Shown here: positions 46,645 through 59,700 of the stretch, piece after piece
Layout: every line of letters begins with the position of its first letter
How positions within the stretch are numbered: the stretch's first letter is position 1
NCBI GenBank assembly: GCA_029204045.2
Contig: CM055077.1
Location: 17,126,584-17,190,583, forward strand
From: Tillandsia leiboldiana
Lineage: Eukaryota > Streptophyta > Magnoliopsida > Poales > Bromeliaceae
Length of the DNA stretch: 64,000 nt
Direction: 5' to 3'
Program-made: the position numbers and the translations under genes
The notes under the pieces: model-generated
Seen by the model: the letters and a program-made list of their open reading frames with translations, nothing else
Told to the model about the DNA's origin: nothing
The model's database searches: none

Positions 46645-48165
46645 TGTCACGCCCCGAGTTTTAAAAATCCGGTAATTTGATTTTTCATGCTGAGTAGAGT
46701 AGATTAGATACTGATATATCTGTTGATCTCTGATGATGATTCTAGCCGTGCATGTATAGGGGAGTCTCTGTCCTGGGGACAGAGAGTCTTCTATACATGT
46801 GGCGGTCTGTTGCGCCCAATCTATATATCAATCAATCAGAATAAGTCAGGACTAATCAGAGAGTATATATATGATAATCGGCTGATAGTGACAATAAAAC
46901 TCAATCACCGATCTAATCAGGTCAATGTCAATCAGAGGGATCATGCTGTCAAAAGAGATCAATATATGTCATATAGGTAAAATCAGCAGGGCAAGCCAAG
47001 AACAAGTGTCCGACTGGACTAAAGCAACCAGAGGGCCGAATAGATCAACCCGGGCCGAAGTTAACCCACCTGGATGAAGGCAGAGTCCCCGAACTCCCGA
47101 TCAGCAGCTGGGGGCTGGCGTCGAACAACTGGTCCCTGTATAAGAAGACATGATCAGTAATAAACTCCCACAACCCTTTCCCGACAACGTTACACTAACG
47201 GAGAGTTTAAACGGTCAAATCGGTCATTTCGTCGGTGAGATTGATCATGATGACTTGCCATGCACTGCTGTACTTCACGAACCTGGTCGGGGTCGCTCCC
47301 CGTGGAGCTGGTTCTTTACCGGTAGAGTGGTCTGGTGATAGACTCGTGAGCCCTCGACAGGGGTATGTTAGCGGATCAGGTGCGGATCGGTGGCTTTTGC
47401 CTGAGGTCCTCTGAGACCAATATTGGCGCATGATTGTGTACTTGGGTTTCTACCTTTGACGCATGGTTCACTTGTACTATTGTTCAGTTATTCCAGCACT
47501 ATTACCTGTAGACATGCTTGTATCTCCAGTAGTTCTTTATACATGATTCCTTGTAGTTGACATTTGATTCTAGCATGCATGTTCTACAGTCTTTCTTGAT
47601 TGCCACTTTTTGACACTTACCTGCTATTGTGATTCTGATTATTAGTAGATCTTATCTGTTTATTCAGCTTTTCCTATAGATCTTTACTATCCGCAGGTTT
47701 TAGTACCCAGTAGGTACGATTAGCTGATTCCCGGCTCGTCGTGCCCACTGGGATGCACTCCGGTGTATCTCACACCCTCGGGTGATTGTTGTAGGTCCGT
47801 CGGGTGGTGAGATGTCGGGACGATCCAGTGAGCCGATTACGATAGAGCTGTCCCCATGAGCATGATATCTCGATGATTTTGCAGACTTTTACTTTCAGCA
47901 TTTCTTTCCAGCTTTTGATTTAGATATTTGAAATTGATGTAATAACTTAATTTGATTTTTCATGCTGAGTAGAGTAGATTAGATACTGATATATCTGTTG
48001 ATCTCTGATGATGATTCTAGCCGTGCATGTATAGGGGAGTCTCTGTCCTGGGGACAGAGAGTCTTCTATACATGTGGCGGTCTGTTGCGCCCAGTTTGCA
48101 AACTCTGATTTCAAAAAAAAAAAAAAAAAAAAAATTACCGGATTTTTAAAACTCGGGGCGTGACA
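46645..48165. mobile_element. Fold-back chimera of two family A LTR pieces
   Basis: The ends are perfect inverted copies of about 30 bases (TGTCACGCCCCGAGTTTTAA at the left and its complement at the right), with TSD AGTAC. A normal family A LTR has this sequence at one end only. About 46819-47140 matches family A in minus orientation (compare 51070-51160, GTGTCCGACTGGACTAAAGC). About 47140-48165 matches it in plus orientation (compare the complement of 50190-50340). A 146-base stretch next to the left end (46673-46818) is a direct duplicate of 47948-48093. The unit inserted as one piece, so the rearrangement probably happened before or during insertion. Confidence 0.85.
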
Positions 48166-48169
48166 AGTA

Positions 48170-48205
48170 CTAGTGAAGTAACCCGCGCGATGCGGCGAGT
48201 AGTGA
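48170..48205 (-). mobile_element. Helitron-like 3' terminus
   Basis: The minus strand ends CGCCGCATCGCGCGGG, TTACTTCA, CTAG and then T. A short GC-rich hairpin about ten bases before CTAG, followed by a flanking T, is the signature of a Helitron 3' end. The element would extend rightward through 48171-49104 and past the family A insertion. Its 5' TC end was not identified. Confidence 0.5.
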
Positions 48206-49099
48206 ATTAGAAAAAATAAAATAAAATTACTAATTGAAAAAGTATAGAAAAAAAATATTTAATATGGTATAGGATTACAAAGAGTAGCAACTAAATTTTA
48301 ATTGAAAAAGTAGGTAAAATTAAAAAAAAAACTTGTAATATGTGTGATAATCTAAAAAGAAAAGAGCAAAGTTCAGACATAATATATCAAAATGTTGAAA
48401 AATAATCCATGATCTACTTTGTTCAATTGAACATCATTGTGTCCATAATCACATTTTATAAAAATATAAAGTTCTAAGCATATAAATGAATGTATAAAAA
48501 AAAGGATAAATTTATATTTGTTTCATATAAAGTTTACAAATTATGTGAGATTTACCTTCAGGTTGTAAAGGACCCCTCAACTATGGGACACTTCGAAGTA
48601 GAATTATCTATGATGAAAATGAGAATCTCGGGTTTTTCTATGCCAAGTGTGAGTCATGAGAGAAAATCAAGAAAGCAATAGAATAATTCTTTTGATAATT
48701 TAGTATTTATATGGACAATATATTGCTTGATAATAATTCTCTTGTTTATAACCTTGTGGTCTAACTCTTTATTTTTTATATATAGCAGGGGACTTTACTC
48801 AAACAATTTGACTTGATTCTATTTCGTCGGTGCTTATGCTTTGCTGTTCAGATTTGAATACTACTATTTTAGAAGCAGTAAAACTAATTTGTGACTGTAG
48901 TTCTCTGTAATTAAACATTTGAAACATACAACAAAATCATATTGAATCTGATACCGCAATGAGATTTTGATGAGAATGAAATTTATTATGTAGAAAAAAA
49001 AAAAAAGTTCAACCAGAGAAGGAGATGCTGATTACCTGATAGAGAATTCTAGCTTCTGACAAAGTGAGAATAGTTTTTCTATGAAAGTAGAAACAACAT
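48206..49099. other. AT-rich non-coding stretch
   Basis: No gene recognised. Probably the interior of the non-autonomous Helitron whose 3' end is at 48170. Confidence 0.4.
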
Positions 49100-49104
49100 A
49101 ACCA
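49100..49104. repeat. Target-site duplication AACCA of full-length family A element
   Basis: AACCA precedes TGTCACG and follows TTTCTACA at 61609-61613. Confidence 0.93.
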
Positions 49105-52100
49105 TGTCACGCCCCGAGTTTAAAAAAAATCAGGTCTGAAATTTTTTTTTTTTTTTTAAATAAATCAGAGTTTGCAAAACAGGCGTAACAGACCGCCACA
49201 TATATAGGAAATCCCCTATCCACCGGGATAGTGTCTTTCCTATACATGCACGGCTAGGCTAATCCAATCAATCAGAGAGTAAATCATATCTCACTAAACT
49301 ATGCTAATCATCAGGAATAATCCGAAACATCAAAATATCAACAATCTAAAATATTCACATAAACTGGAACTGAAATATCATAATGAAAGTCAGCTACAAA
49401 TCGTAGGGGATCTCAATCCTCGATCTATCTCATCAGGGGACAGCTCTATCGTGACAGGCTCTCTGGATCGTCCCGACATCCCACTACCCGAACGACCTGA
49501 AAAACAGTCACCCGAGGGTGTGAGACACACCGGAGTGTATCCCAGTGGGCACGACGAGCCGAGAAATAGCTAATCGTACCTACTGGGTACTAAAATCTGC
49601 GGATAGTAATAGATCAATAGGTACAGCTGAACAGTATATAATGTCTACTGATAATCAATCCACAGATGCAACTGACTAGGCAGATAATCAGCGCAAGGGA
49701 ACTGCAGGTAATGAATGCTGGAAATCATGATATAACTGTCATAATCAGGCATAAGGGGACTGCAGATAATAAATGCTGGAAATCAAAGTCAAGCAGACAA
49801 CTGAGTGATCAAATAGCAGGTCTACCAAAAATCGAACAGTAGATACGTGAAGCAACTGGCAGGTACGTATACTGGAAGTCAAGATATAACAGCAATAATC
49901 CATCATGAAAGCTGTAGATCATACATGCTGGAAATCAACAGATAACTACAAGAATCATGTATAAGGAGCTGCAAGTGATGAAAGCATGTCTGCAGATAAT
50001 AATACTGGAAATAACTGAGCAACAGTACAAGTAACAGTAATGCGTCAAAGGTAGAAATCCAAGTACCAATCATGCGCCAATATTGGTCTCATAGGACCTC
50101 AGGCAAAGCCACTGTTCGGCACCCCATCCGCTGACATAACCTGCACTTACGGACGCCAAGCAGTCCTGGTGCAAAGGGCTCACGGGTCTTATCTCAAGAC
50201 CACTTTACCGGCAAAGAACAAGCTCCACGGGGAGCGACCCCGGCCATGTTCGTGAAGTACAGCAGTGCATGGCAAATCATAATGCTCAATCTCACGGTCT
50301 AGTGACCGAGTAGTCGGCAACATGCCGAGATCCCAACAGGGAATCATCTGTCTATATCTCTCAATCAGGATCAATCAATCATGCATATCAACAATATATC
50401 AAGAACCATCTCAATGACAGGACTCAACGAGTATAATCAAATCATGCATATCAACAATATATCAAGAACCATCTCAATGACAGGACTCAACGAGTATAAT
50501 CAAATCATGCATATCTGAATAAAGCTGGATGACAAATGACATGGAACTAGCAGGAATAATCGATCATGACATCTATATATCAGGATATGAAAGCTGACAA
50601 GCAGATGTGTATAAATATAGTGTGTCTAAGGGATCAGTGTCTATCTCGAAAATCATGCGATGTATAGGTGCAATCATCTGGACTAATCATGTAATCCGGA
50701 ATACAAAGAGTATATACCCGAAAAATAGCATATCAAACATGCACAATACTAGGAATCAAGATGTCTGTATATATCAATCAATCATGGGTCTATCATGCAT
50801 AACTGGAATATCAAAGCAAGTAACAACAGGCATGATCAGACCACAGGAATCTACTGTACTGAGACATATGAGCTGCTGAACCGGAAAGAAATCCAAGTAA
50901 TATCTGAATATAAATCAGTATAACAATCGACAGGAATCAATACGCATACTCAGATCATGCAAGTCTATGTATCAAAATATAAAGCTGATGAGCAGGTATA
51001 CGTGATATGTCTAAGGTGATCCAAGTCTATCAGGAAGATCATATGGCATATAGATCAAATCATCAGGACTAAACAAAAACAGGTGTCCGACTGGACTAAA
51101 GCAACCAGAGGGCCGAATAGATAAAGCCCGGACCGAAGATAACCCACCTGAATGTAGGCCGATCCAACGACTCCAACAGAAGGCTCATGGTCGGGGTCAG
51201 ACTGCAAGGACCTGGATCACGAATACTAATCAGGGACGGATAACCACATCTATAAACTGTTCTTTTACATCGAAGTATGCGAAACTCGCGCCGAAAGCCG
51301 TTAAACCGACGATTTTACCGGTTCTCGGACCGATAACCAATTTTCGCTCAACAGGAGCAGTTGGATTCCTAACGAAAAGCTTAGGAATCATGTACACACT
51401 GCCCTAGACAGCACGCATTGCTACAATTGCATTTTGACCCCTAGGGTTTCCAGAAATCGCACTTTTATAGCTTTTTGAGAGCCGTTTTCGCTCGTTCTCT
51501 TAACTGGAAAATCATTTTTACGAACCGTCACTTCCAGCAGGTGACATTTAACTTGCTGAACACCGTGCTCACCAATTTGCGGCAGCACGGAACCCGAGGA
51601 AAACTTCGGGCCATAATATACTCACTCTAACCTAGCCTAAATGCATTTTTGTTTCTCCGGCTTATCAAAACCTAATTCCGACATGAGCATCGCGTTCAGT
51701 GACCCCAAATTAGCTAGGAGCTCACTGTCGCGACTTCGCAAACAGCCCCAAACGCTACTACGGGCAACTATTCACATAAGGCTTAGTTTTAAAATAACTT
51801 TAAATCCATTCATCAAATGTTCAAACATTTTATATCAAAATGTCTCTGGAAAGTGCCAGGACACCAGGGCTCACCATATTTGCAGCCCAGAACTGCTGGA
51901 TCACAGAGATCCAAGTCCCTCGCACTTTAACACTTCGACAATGCCCCACACACACATCCACTCAGTCAATTTTTTGATCTAAAGTGGGCACTGAGCTCAG
52001 GGGACAGTGTGGAGCATCTTTCATATTTTGATAATGGCCAGATTCTCAATTTTTCTTCTTTGAGGCATTCCATCGAACACCTGGTGGGCCTCATTTTACA

Positions 52101-53988
52101 AAACCTACAACCAACCTAACCCAAGTAGTAACTCTGCATAGAGGGAACTGGGGAACCTCTAACTTGGATAGAAGGCTATCATACAGGGTTTAGAGATTAC
52201 CTGGGTGGTTGGCCAGCGACCAGAGGCGACGGCGGCGGCGGTGGCCGGAACTCAAGCTCGGTGCAAAAAGTGGTGCAACTACGGTTACACAAAACCTTAC
52301 GTTAGAATCCACATGCAACCTCACTAACAGCCTTATACATGTCTAAGGAACCTACCTGGGTCTCTTTCCCATCGCGCGGAGCCCCCCGGCGATCGCCGCG
52401 GCGGAGCTCGGCCAAGCTCGAGAGAGCTCTAATGGCGGATTTTGATCCGGTGCACGAGAGGTCCTCCAACTTGGACCAGATGAGTCCCCTCGGCTCCCCG
52501 ATGTTTCCTGTGGTGGTGGCCGGTGGCGTGGGTGCACGGCGGCGCCGGACGGAGAAGATCGGCGGAGGTGCAAAATTGCCCGGTTCTAGGGCAAGCTCGT
52601 GCGACTCGGTTCCTCATCCGATCGACTTCAAACTCTATGGAGAGCTCACAGACGTCGAGAAGAAGCAAATCAACAGTCTTGATCTTCCGTTTAACGGTTG
52701 GAATCTTCCCGCAACCGAGACTTGGTTTTCCGGCGATAGGAGGCTCCCGCCGGCAACCCAAGGCACGGCGGCGGCTCGGACTGCATGAGGATGATCCCCT
52801 CAATGTCAGGAAGAGACTACAAAGGTCTATGGGTCATTTAAGAACAAAAAGTTCCAACAACTAACCTCGTCGGAGAACCCGAAGAAGAAGATGATGGACG
52901 CGGCGGCGCACGGCGGCGGCTTCATCTTGGCTCGGTCGCGGCCACACAGAGGAGTACTTCGGTTGCGGACTTGATCCACCTAGGGTCCTCCCAAGAGTCT
53001 TCCTCCTCAAGACCCGAGATCAAGATAGTTCTTGATCTATCTTCTCCGGCGACGGGGTGGCGGCGGCCGGCGCGGGACTTCCGATGAAGATGGTGGAGGC
53101 TCGTCAGTTACAAGAGGAGAGGGAGGCAGAGGGTGGCTAGGTTTAGGGTTTTCCCAAAGGTCCCTTCTCCAACATATATATATATGTGTATATAGCAGTT
53201 GTAACAAAATGCTAATACACCCCTCTTTCTCTGCAAATTTCGAATCGAGTCCCTCGCAGCATGTTTCCTCTCACACACAGGTCCTTCTCCCCAAAGCAGC
53301 GCGCAAATCAAAGCATAGAATATAGGGGGTTTTGTGCAAAAGTCGCATTTTTCGCCCCATTTCACGCTTTTCGAGACGTTCCGGTTGTCGAAACGAAAAA
53401 TGGACTTCGCCATGACGTCCGGCTCGACGAGACCTATCGGGTAGCGATTTCTGATTTTCGAGAAACTGTCCGGATAAAATCTCGGTCCATAAAATACAGT
53501 TCCGGAATACAGTTATCGCGCTTTTCGAGGCTTTGGGGTCGTCAAACGGAAATTCCGTCAGCGCCATTGCGTCCAGAATGATGAAACCGTTCAAACCGAC
53601 TACTTGAAGTGCTATGATCGGTTTCCAGACGGCGATTTGGCGAACGTTAGCGCGTAGGGGTATTTGCATTTGGGGTTTACTGTTCATGTACAGTACCAAT
53701 GCACTGTGCACTTAAGTCGCGGGTCCCGCCCGCTTCTTCGTCGATTTCTGGGAGATCCGACCGTCGGATCTAAACTTGCTTAATATAGTTTTCACTCGGT
53801 TCGACGAGACGGTCGTACTGGTGATCTCGGATTTTCGAGATTAGGCTCGGATTGAAAGGCGACATTTTAGCCTCATAACTGTGCAATTTACACTGCAGGA
53901 AAAAGGGGGTCACTTATGATTCAAAGTTTCAACTTGACTTTTATTCTTTTTCCTTTTATTTATTTATAATAAAATTCAAGTTTCTACA
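49105..53988 (-). mobile_element. 3' LTR of the family A element
   Basis: Starts TGTCACGCCCCGAGTTTAAA and ends TTTCTACA. Contains a 63-base tandem duplication at about 50386-50511 (core AAGAACCATCTCAATGACAG) and a GC-rich block 52200-53160. The open frames in that block (for example 52339-52788) are identical in the other LTR because the LTRs are near-identical, not because of selection. Confidence 0.93.
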
Positions 53989-54003
53989 TCTCTACCACCT
54001 AAA
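53989..54003 (-). promoter_or_regulatory. Polypurine tract of the family A element
   Basis: The minus strand reads TTAGGTGGTAGAGA directly next to the 3' LTR, preceded by GGGACGAAACTTC, the usual plant Ty3/gypsy context. Confidence 0.75.
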
Positions 54004-54009
54004 AAGAAG

Positions 54010-54564
54010 TTTCGTCCCCGAAACTTAATACAACTAAGAGTCAAATACATGGGGAAAGCGCTCCTACATGGCTGATTCACTTTCTCACGTGGCTTCGCGC
54101 TTTTCATGGTTCTCCTATTGTACCTTGACATAGGGAATCGGTCTACTTCTCAGCTTTTTTTTTCATCTCGAGCCAGGATCTTCAGAGGTGTCTCAGTAAG
54201 GATGTCCTTCCTTAATTCACTGTCATCTGGAACACACCAACGGCCCCTGAATCGGATAGAGCCATCGGCGTGCAGCTGGTAATTCGTCAGTCTGTCCCAG
54301 TGGTATCAGTTCTCGAATCTTCTGGAAGGAGGGGTCCGACTGCTGTCCCTCCTTTATGCGATCAAGCAGGGTAGGCTGCACTACCATCCCTAAAAGTCGA
54401 GCGGTAGACCTCGAAGGAATGATCTCCAAGTCTAGACGCTGGAACTCAGAAATCAAGCGGTCCTGATCAGTGATCATTAGCAGCTCTGAGGACACGTGCT
54501 TTCGGCTCAAAGCATCCGCTACTACATTGGCCCGACCCGGGTGGTACTGGAATAGTGAGATCAT
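54010..54564 (-). pseudogene. Pol remnants: RNase H end, integrase start, pol C-terminus
   Basis: The minus strand starts ISLFQYHPGRANVVADALSR, the classic end of the Ty3/gypsy RNase H domain, and runs through SDPSFQKIRELIP. It then reads GSIRFRGRWCVPDDSELRKD, the spacer before the integrase zinc finger. It then jumps to PLKILARDEKKKLRSRPIPY and VKVQ, which is the pol C-terminus. The jump falls at about 54195 and removes the integrase zinc finger and DDE core. Stops and frame changes follow. Clear deletion derivative. Confidence 0.85.
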
Positions 54565-54599
54565 AGTCCTTTAGCAGTTCGAGCCATCCACAAAGACTT

Positions 54600-56120
54600 A
54601 ACAGACTTGATTTTGACATGTTGCCAAATTTTAAGGCTTAACTGCTTTAAATTTCAAGTTCCATTAACTAGGGTTCTCGTAGAGATGCTACACGCCCAGC
54701 CAAGGCTACACCACACAAGCACGCTTAACCTCGGAGTTCTGATGGGATCCGGTGCTTTAGTGCTGGTATGATCGCATCCGATGTGGCAACCAAACCTCAT
54801 ACTCTTTTCTGGTTTCACATAACTTATAGTTTGTGCAGGCAGAACTCAACGGTCTTATTCATTTAGGCTGACTATCGAGGCCGAACACTGACAAAGGTCA
54901 CTAGATTCATTTTCTTAAGTGAAATCATATAAGATAGAGAATCTCTTCTTACACTTTATAATCGTTTGTGGCAAAATTTTCACCACCAGCTGCTAGAACT
55001 AATCCTCAGACTACCAAGGACGGACAACTGCCGGTTAAATATCACACGACCCGTCGCTTAGCATCATAAAACATGGCAACCCAAGGTCACCATTCGTAAA
55101 GCTTAGAATATCCGATCTGAACGTGTTGTCCAACTTTTTGGGTTTAAACATATATTTCTATTATCAACTCAGTTGCAAAATCTGGCGACATCAACGTGGC
55201 TAGTGACCACAAGTTAGGACAAGTGTCCACAATGATGACAAAGATAATCCACTATGTACGCGATCTGTCTGAGACCTACCTAAGGTCTAATACGGTCTGG
55301 GGTATCATCACTGAAACTATAACATCGTTGTCCAGAGGGTAACCCTGGAGACTATGAATATAGATAAGCAAACAAGTAGACCCAATCACGATATTACCCC
55401 TTACGGGGTAGAGTACTTCAGACCACTCTTTCGACAGTACATTGTCTGCAGCCAACATACTTATCAAAAGAAAGGTGAAATACTATAGATCTGTCGCCAA
55501 CATCAAGTTGGGGACACGGCTCCCAGCGGAGTCAACAGAAGGTATAACTCATACCTCAAGACACAAATCTCTATGCCGATACTATAAACCTATATCAACT
55601 GTCTCAACCATCTCGTGGTCATGAGTGCGACTCTGGCTACTCACAAGAATCTACCGATTATCTTAAATGAATCACCCCTTGCTAACACAGCACTAGCGAT
55701 GCCAATCGTAGCTCAAATATCATCAGGGGCGATCACGACCCCATAATCAGCTCACACACAACGTGCGAATCAACTACAAATCGGTTTCATCTAGGATAAT
55801 AATCCAATCCCCAAGCTATTATCATCACGCTGTATATTAGACTTTCCAGTCATATCTCACCATCGTAGTAATCACAATATCTAAACTTATTGCATACTCA
55901 TAGGAGTAACTAAGACTCCACTAAACTAGTACCCAAGGGTGGGGTCTGAACCTGAATCTAACTCAAGCCAGGGTTTCAATCGGATCCATAGATCACCGAA
56001 TTTAGCCTATCCATCAACCATGTCTGCGCCAAAGCGCTCACTGCTACCACCATCTCTATCGAAGAAATCGTGAATCCCAAATTATTTTACACTGATAAGG
56101 GTTGGGACACAATTCAATAA
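54600..56120 (-). mobile_element. Family A interior without recognisable coding sequence
   Basis: All frames are interrupted on both strands. No protease, reverse transcriptase or nucleocapsid zinc-knuckle motif seen, so this stretch is either highly decayed gag-pol or unrelated filler. Confidence 0.6.
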
Positions 56121-56123
56121 GGT

Positions 56124-56445
56124 CTAATATTTGCTGTGTGTCATCAGAATCCTTCCGTCCAAAGCAACAAGATTGCTAACCTCATAGGCATCCCGATAAC
56201 TATATTCGGGGAATCTCCGGTAATAGCAGCCACAACATAATTTTAATAACCCCGGCTGTGACAAAAGTACTATATCCAATGACGCGAGGACAACTGGAGG
56301 ATCAATGACTTCTCCAAGCACCTGGACTAGTGGTGGGGCCAGTGCAACAACAGCAACTATCTGATGTTGAGCCATCTGTTGGACTATCCCAGCAAAAGCG
56401 GTGAGCTGATTCTCTAACCGCTGGCAACAATCCGAGCTCTAAGGC
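56124..56445 (-). pseudogene. Gag N-terminal remnant, family A
   Basis: The minus strand encodes QRLENQLTAFAGIVQQMAQH followed by a hydrophobic Val/Pro-rich stretch (PPLVQVLGEVIDPPVVLASL). A Gln-rich helix about 280-330 bases from the primer site fits the start of plant Ty3/gypsy gag. The capsid WW motif and zinc knuckles are missing. Confidence 0.5.
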
Positions 56446-56702
56446 TCCACTGATATATCAAACCTATGGCTCATGCCACAATCGTAGCTAATACTGCACC
56501 CACTATGACCACTACGCCCAGAGCGCGTGCGAACACCGCTCGTAGTCACAACGACAAATTACGAAGAACGTCTCATAAGTGTGAAAATACACCTGAACTC
56601 CTAACCGCTAGACAAATACCCCGCGCTCTCACGTCATAAGTCATCCTTGGGTTCATCCTAACCAGTTCCTAATCATCTTTTCCTAGGTACCGTATACCTA
56701 TT

Positions 56703-56713
56703 CTCTGATACCA
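56703..56713 (-). promoter_or_regulatory. Primer-binding site of the family A element (tRNA-iMet)
   Basis: The minus strand reads TGGTATCAGAG, seven bases from the LTR edge at 56721, the same arrangement as in B and C. Confidence 0.93.
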
Positions 56714-56720
56714 TCTAATC

Positions 56721-59700
56721 TGTCACGCCCCGAGTTTAAAAAAAATCAGGTCTGAAATTTTTTTTTTTTTTTTTTAAATAAATCAGAGTTTGCAAAACAG
56801 GCGTAACAGACCGCCACATATATAGGAAATCCCCTATCCACCGGGATAGTGTCTTTCCTATACATGCACGGCTAGGCTAATCCAATCAATCAGAGAGTAA
56901 ATCATATCTCACTAAACTATGCTAATCATCAGGAATAATCCGAAACATCAAAATATCAACAATCTAAAATATTCACATAAACTGGAACTGAAATATCATA
57001 ATGAAAGTCAGCTACAAATCGTAGGGGATCTCAATCCTCGATCTATCTCATCAGGGGACAGCTCTATCGTGACAGGCTCTCTGGATCGTCCCGACATCCC
57101 ACTACCCGAACGACCTGAAAAACAGTCACCCGAGGGTGTGAGACACACCGGAGTGTATCCCAGTGGGCACGACGAGCCGAGAAATAGCTAATCGTACCTA
57201 CTGGGTACTAAAATCTGCGGATAGTAATAGATCAATAGGTACAGCTGAACAGTATATAATGTCTACTGATAATCAATCCACAGATGCAACTGACTAGGCA
57301 GATAATCAGCGCAAGGGAACTGCAGGTAATGAATGCTGGAAATCATGATATAACTGTCATAATCAGGCATAAGGGGACTGCAGATAATAAATGCTGGAAA
57401 TCAAAGTCAAGCAGACAACTGAGTGATCAAATAGCAGGTCTACCAAAAATCGAACAGTAGATACGTGAAGCAACTGGCAGGTACGTATACTGGAAGTCAA
57501 GATATAACAGCAATAATCCATCATGAAAGCTGTAGATCATACATGCTGGAAATCAACAGATAACTACAAGAATCATGTATAAGGAGCTGCAAGTGATGAA
57601 AGCATGTCTGCAGATAATAATACTGGAAATAACTGAGCAACAGTACAAGTAACAGTAATGCATCAAAGGTAGAAATCCAAGTACCAATCATGCGCCAATA
57701 TTGGTCTCATAGGACCTCAGGCAAAGCCACTGTTCGGCACCCCATCCGCTGACATAACCTGCACTTACGGACGCCAAGCAGTCCTGGTGCAAAGGGCTCA
57801 CGGGTCTTATCTCAAGACCACTTTACCGGCAAAGAACAAGCTCCACGGGGAGCGACCCCGGCCATGTTCGTGAAGTACAGCAGTGCATGGCAAATCATAA
57901 TGCTCAATCTCACGGTCTAGTGACCGAGTAGTCGGCAACATGCCGAGATCCCAACAGGGAATCATCTGTCTATATCTCTCAATCAGGATCAATCAATCAT
58001 GCATATCAACAATATATCAAGAACCATCTCAATGACAGGACTCAACGAGTATAATCAAATCATGCATATCAACAATATATCAAGAACCATCTCAATGACA
58101 GGACTCAACGAGTATAATCAAATCATGCATATCTGAATAAAGCTGGATGACAAATGACATGGAACTAGCAGGAATAATCGATCATGACATCTATATATCA
58201 GGATATGAAAGCTGACAAGCAGATGTGTATAAATATAGTGTGTCTAAGGGATCAGTGTCTATCTCGAAAATCATGCGATGTATAGGTGCAATCATCTGGA
58301 CTAATCATGTAATCCGGAATACAAAGAGTATATACCCGAAAAATAGCATATCAAACATGCACAATACTAGGAATCAAGATGTCTGTATATATCAATCAAT
58401 CATGGGTCTATCATGCATAACTGGAATATCAAAGCAAGTAACAACAGGCATGATCAGACCACAGGAATCTACTGTACTGAGACATATGAGCTGCTGAACC
58501 GGAAAGAAATCCAAGTAATATCTGAATATAAATCAGTATAACAATCGACAGGAATCAATACGCATACTCAGATCATGCAAGTCTATGTATCAAAATATAA
58601 AAGCTGATGAGCAGGTATACGTGATATGTCTAAGGTGATCCAAGTCTATCAGGAAGATCATATGGCATATAGATCAAATCATCAGGACTAAACAAAAACA
58701 GGTGTCCGACTGGACTAAAGCAACCAGAGGGCCGAATAGATAAAGCCCGGACCGAAGATAACCCACCTGAATGTAGGCCGATCCAACGACTCCAACAGAA
58801 GGCTCATGGTCGGGGTCAGACTGCAAGGACCTGGATCACGAATACTAATCAGGGACGGATAACCACATCTATAAACTGTTCTTTTACATCGAAGTATGCG
58901 AAACTCGCGCCGAAAGCCGTTAAACCGACGATTTTACCGGTTCTCGGACCGATAACCAATTTTCGCTCAACAGGAGCAGTTGGATTCCTAACGAAAAGCT
59001 TAGGAATCATGTACACACTGCCCTAGACAGCACGCATTGCTACAATTGCATTTTGACCCCTAGGGTTTCCAGAAATCGCACTTTTATAGCTTTTTGAGAG
59101 CCGTTTTCGCTCGTTCTCTTAACTGGAAAATCATTTTTACGAACCGTCACTTCCAGCAGGTGACATTTAACTTGCTGAACACCGTGCTCACCAATTTGCG
59201 GCAGCACGGAACCCGAGGAAAACTTCGGGCCATAATATACTCACTCTAACCTAGCCTAAATGCATTTTTGTTTCTCCGGCTTATCAAAACCTAATTCCGA
59301 CATGAGCATCGCGTTCAGTGACCCCAAATTAGCTAGGAGCTCACTGTCGCGACTTCGCAAACAGCCCCAAACGCTACTACGGGCAACTATTCACATAAGG
59401 CTTAGTTTTAAAATAACTTTAAATCCATTCATCAAATGTTCAAACATTTTATATCAAAATGTCTCTGGAAAGTGCCAGGACACCAGGGCTCACCATATTT
59501 GCAGCCCAGAACTGCTGGATCACAGAGATCCAAGTCCCTCGCACTTTAACACTTCGACAATGCCCCACACACACATCCACTCAGTCAATTTTTTGATCTA
59601 AAGTGGGCACTGAGCTCAGGGGACAGTGTGGAGCATCTTTCATATTTTGATAATGGCCAGATTCTCAATTTTTCTTCTTTGAGGCATTCCATCGAACACC

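Noticed and set aside
52339..52864. Open frames of 149 and 113 codons conserved at 59958-60483
   Set aside because: Conservation only reflects the near-identity of the two LTRs; no known domain, and no evidence of selection.
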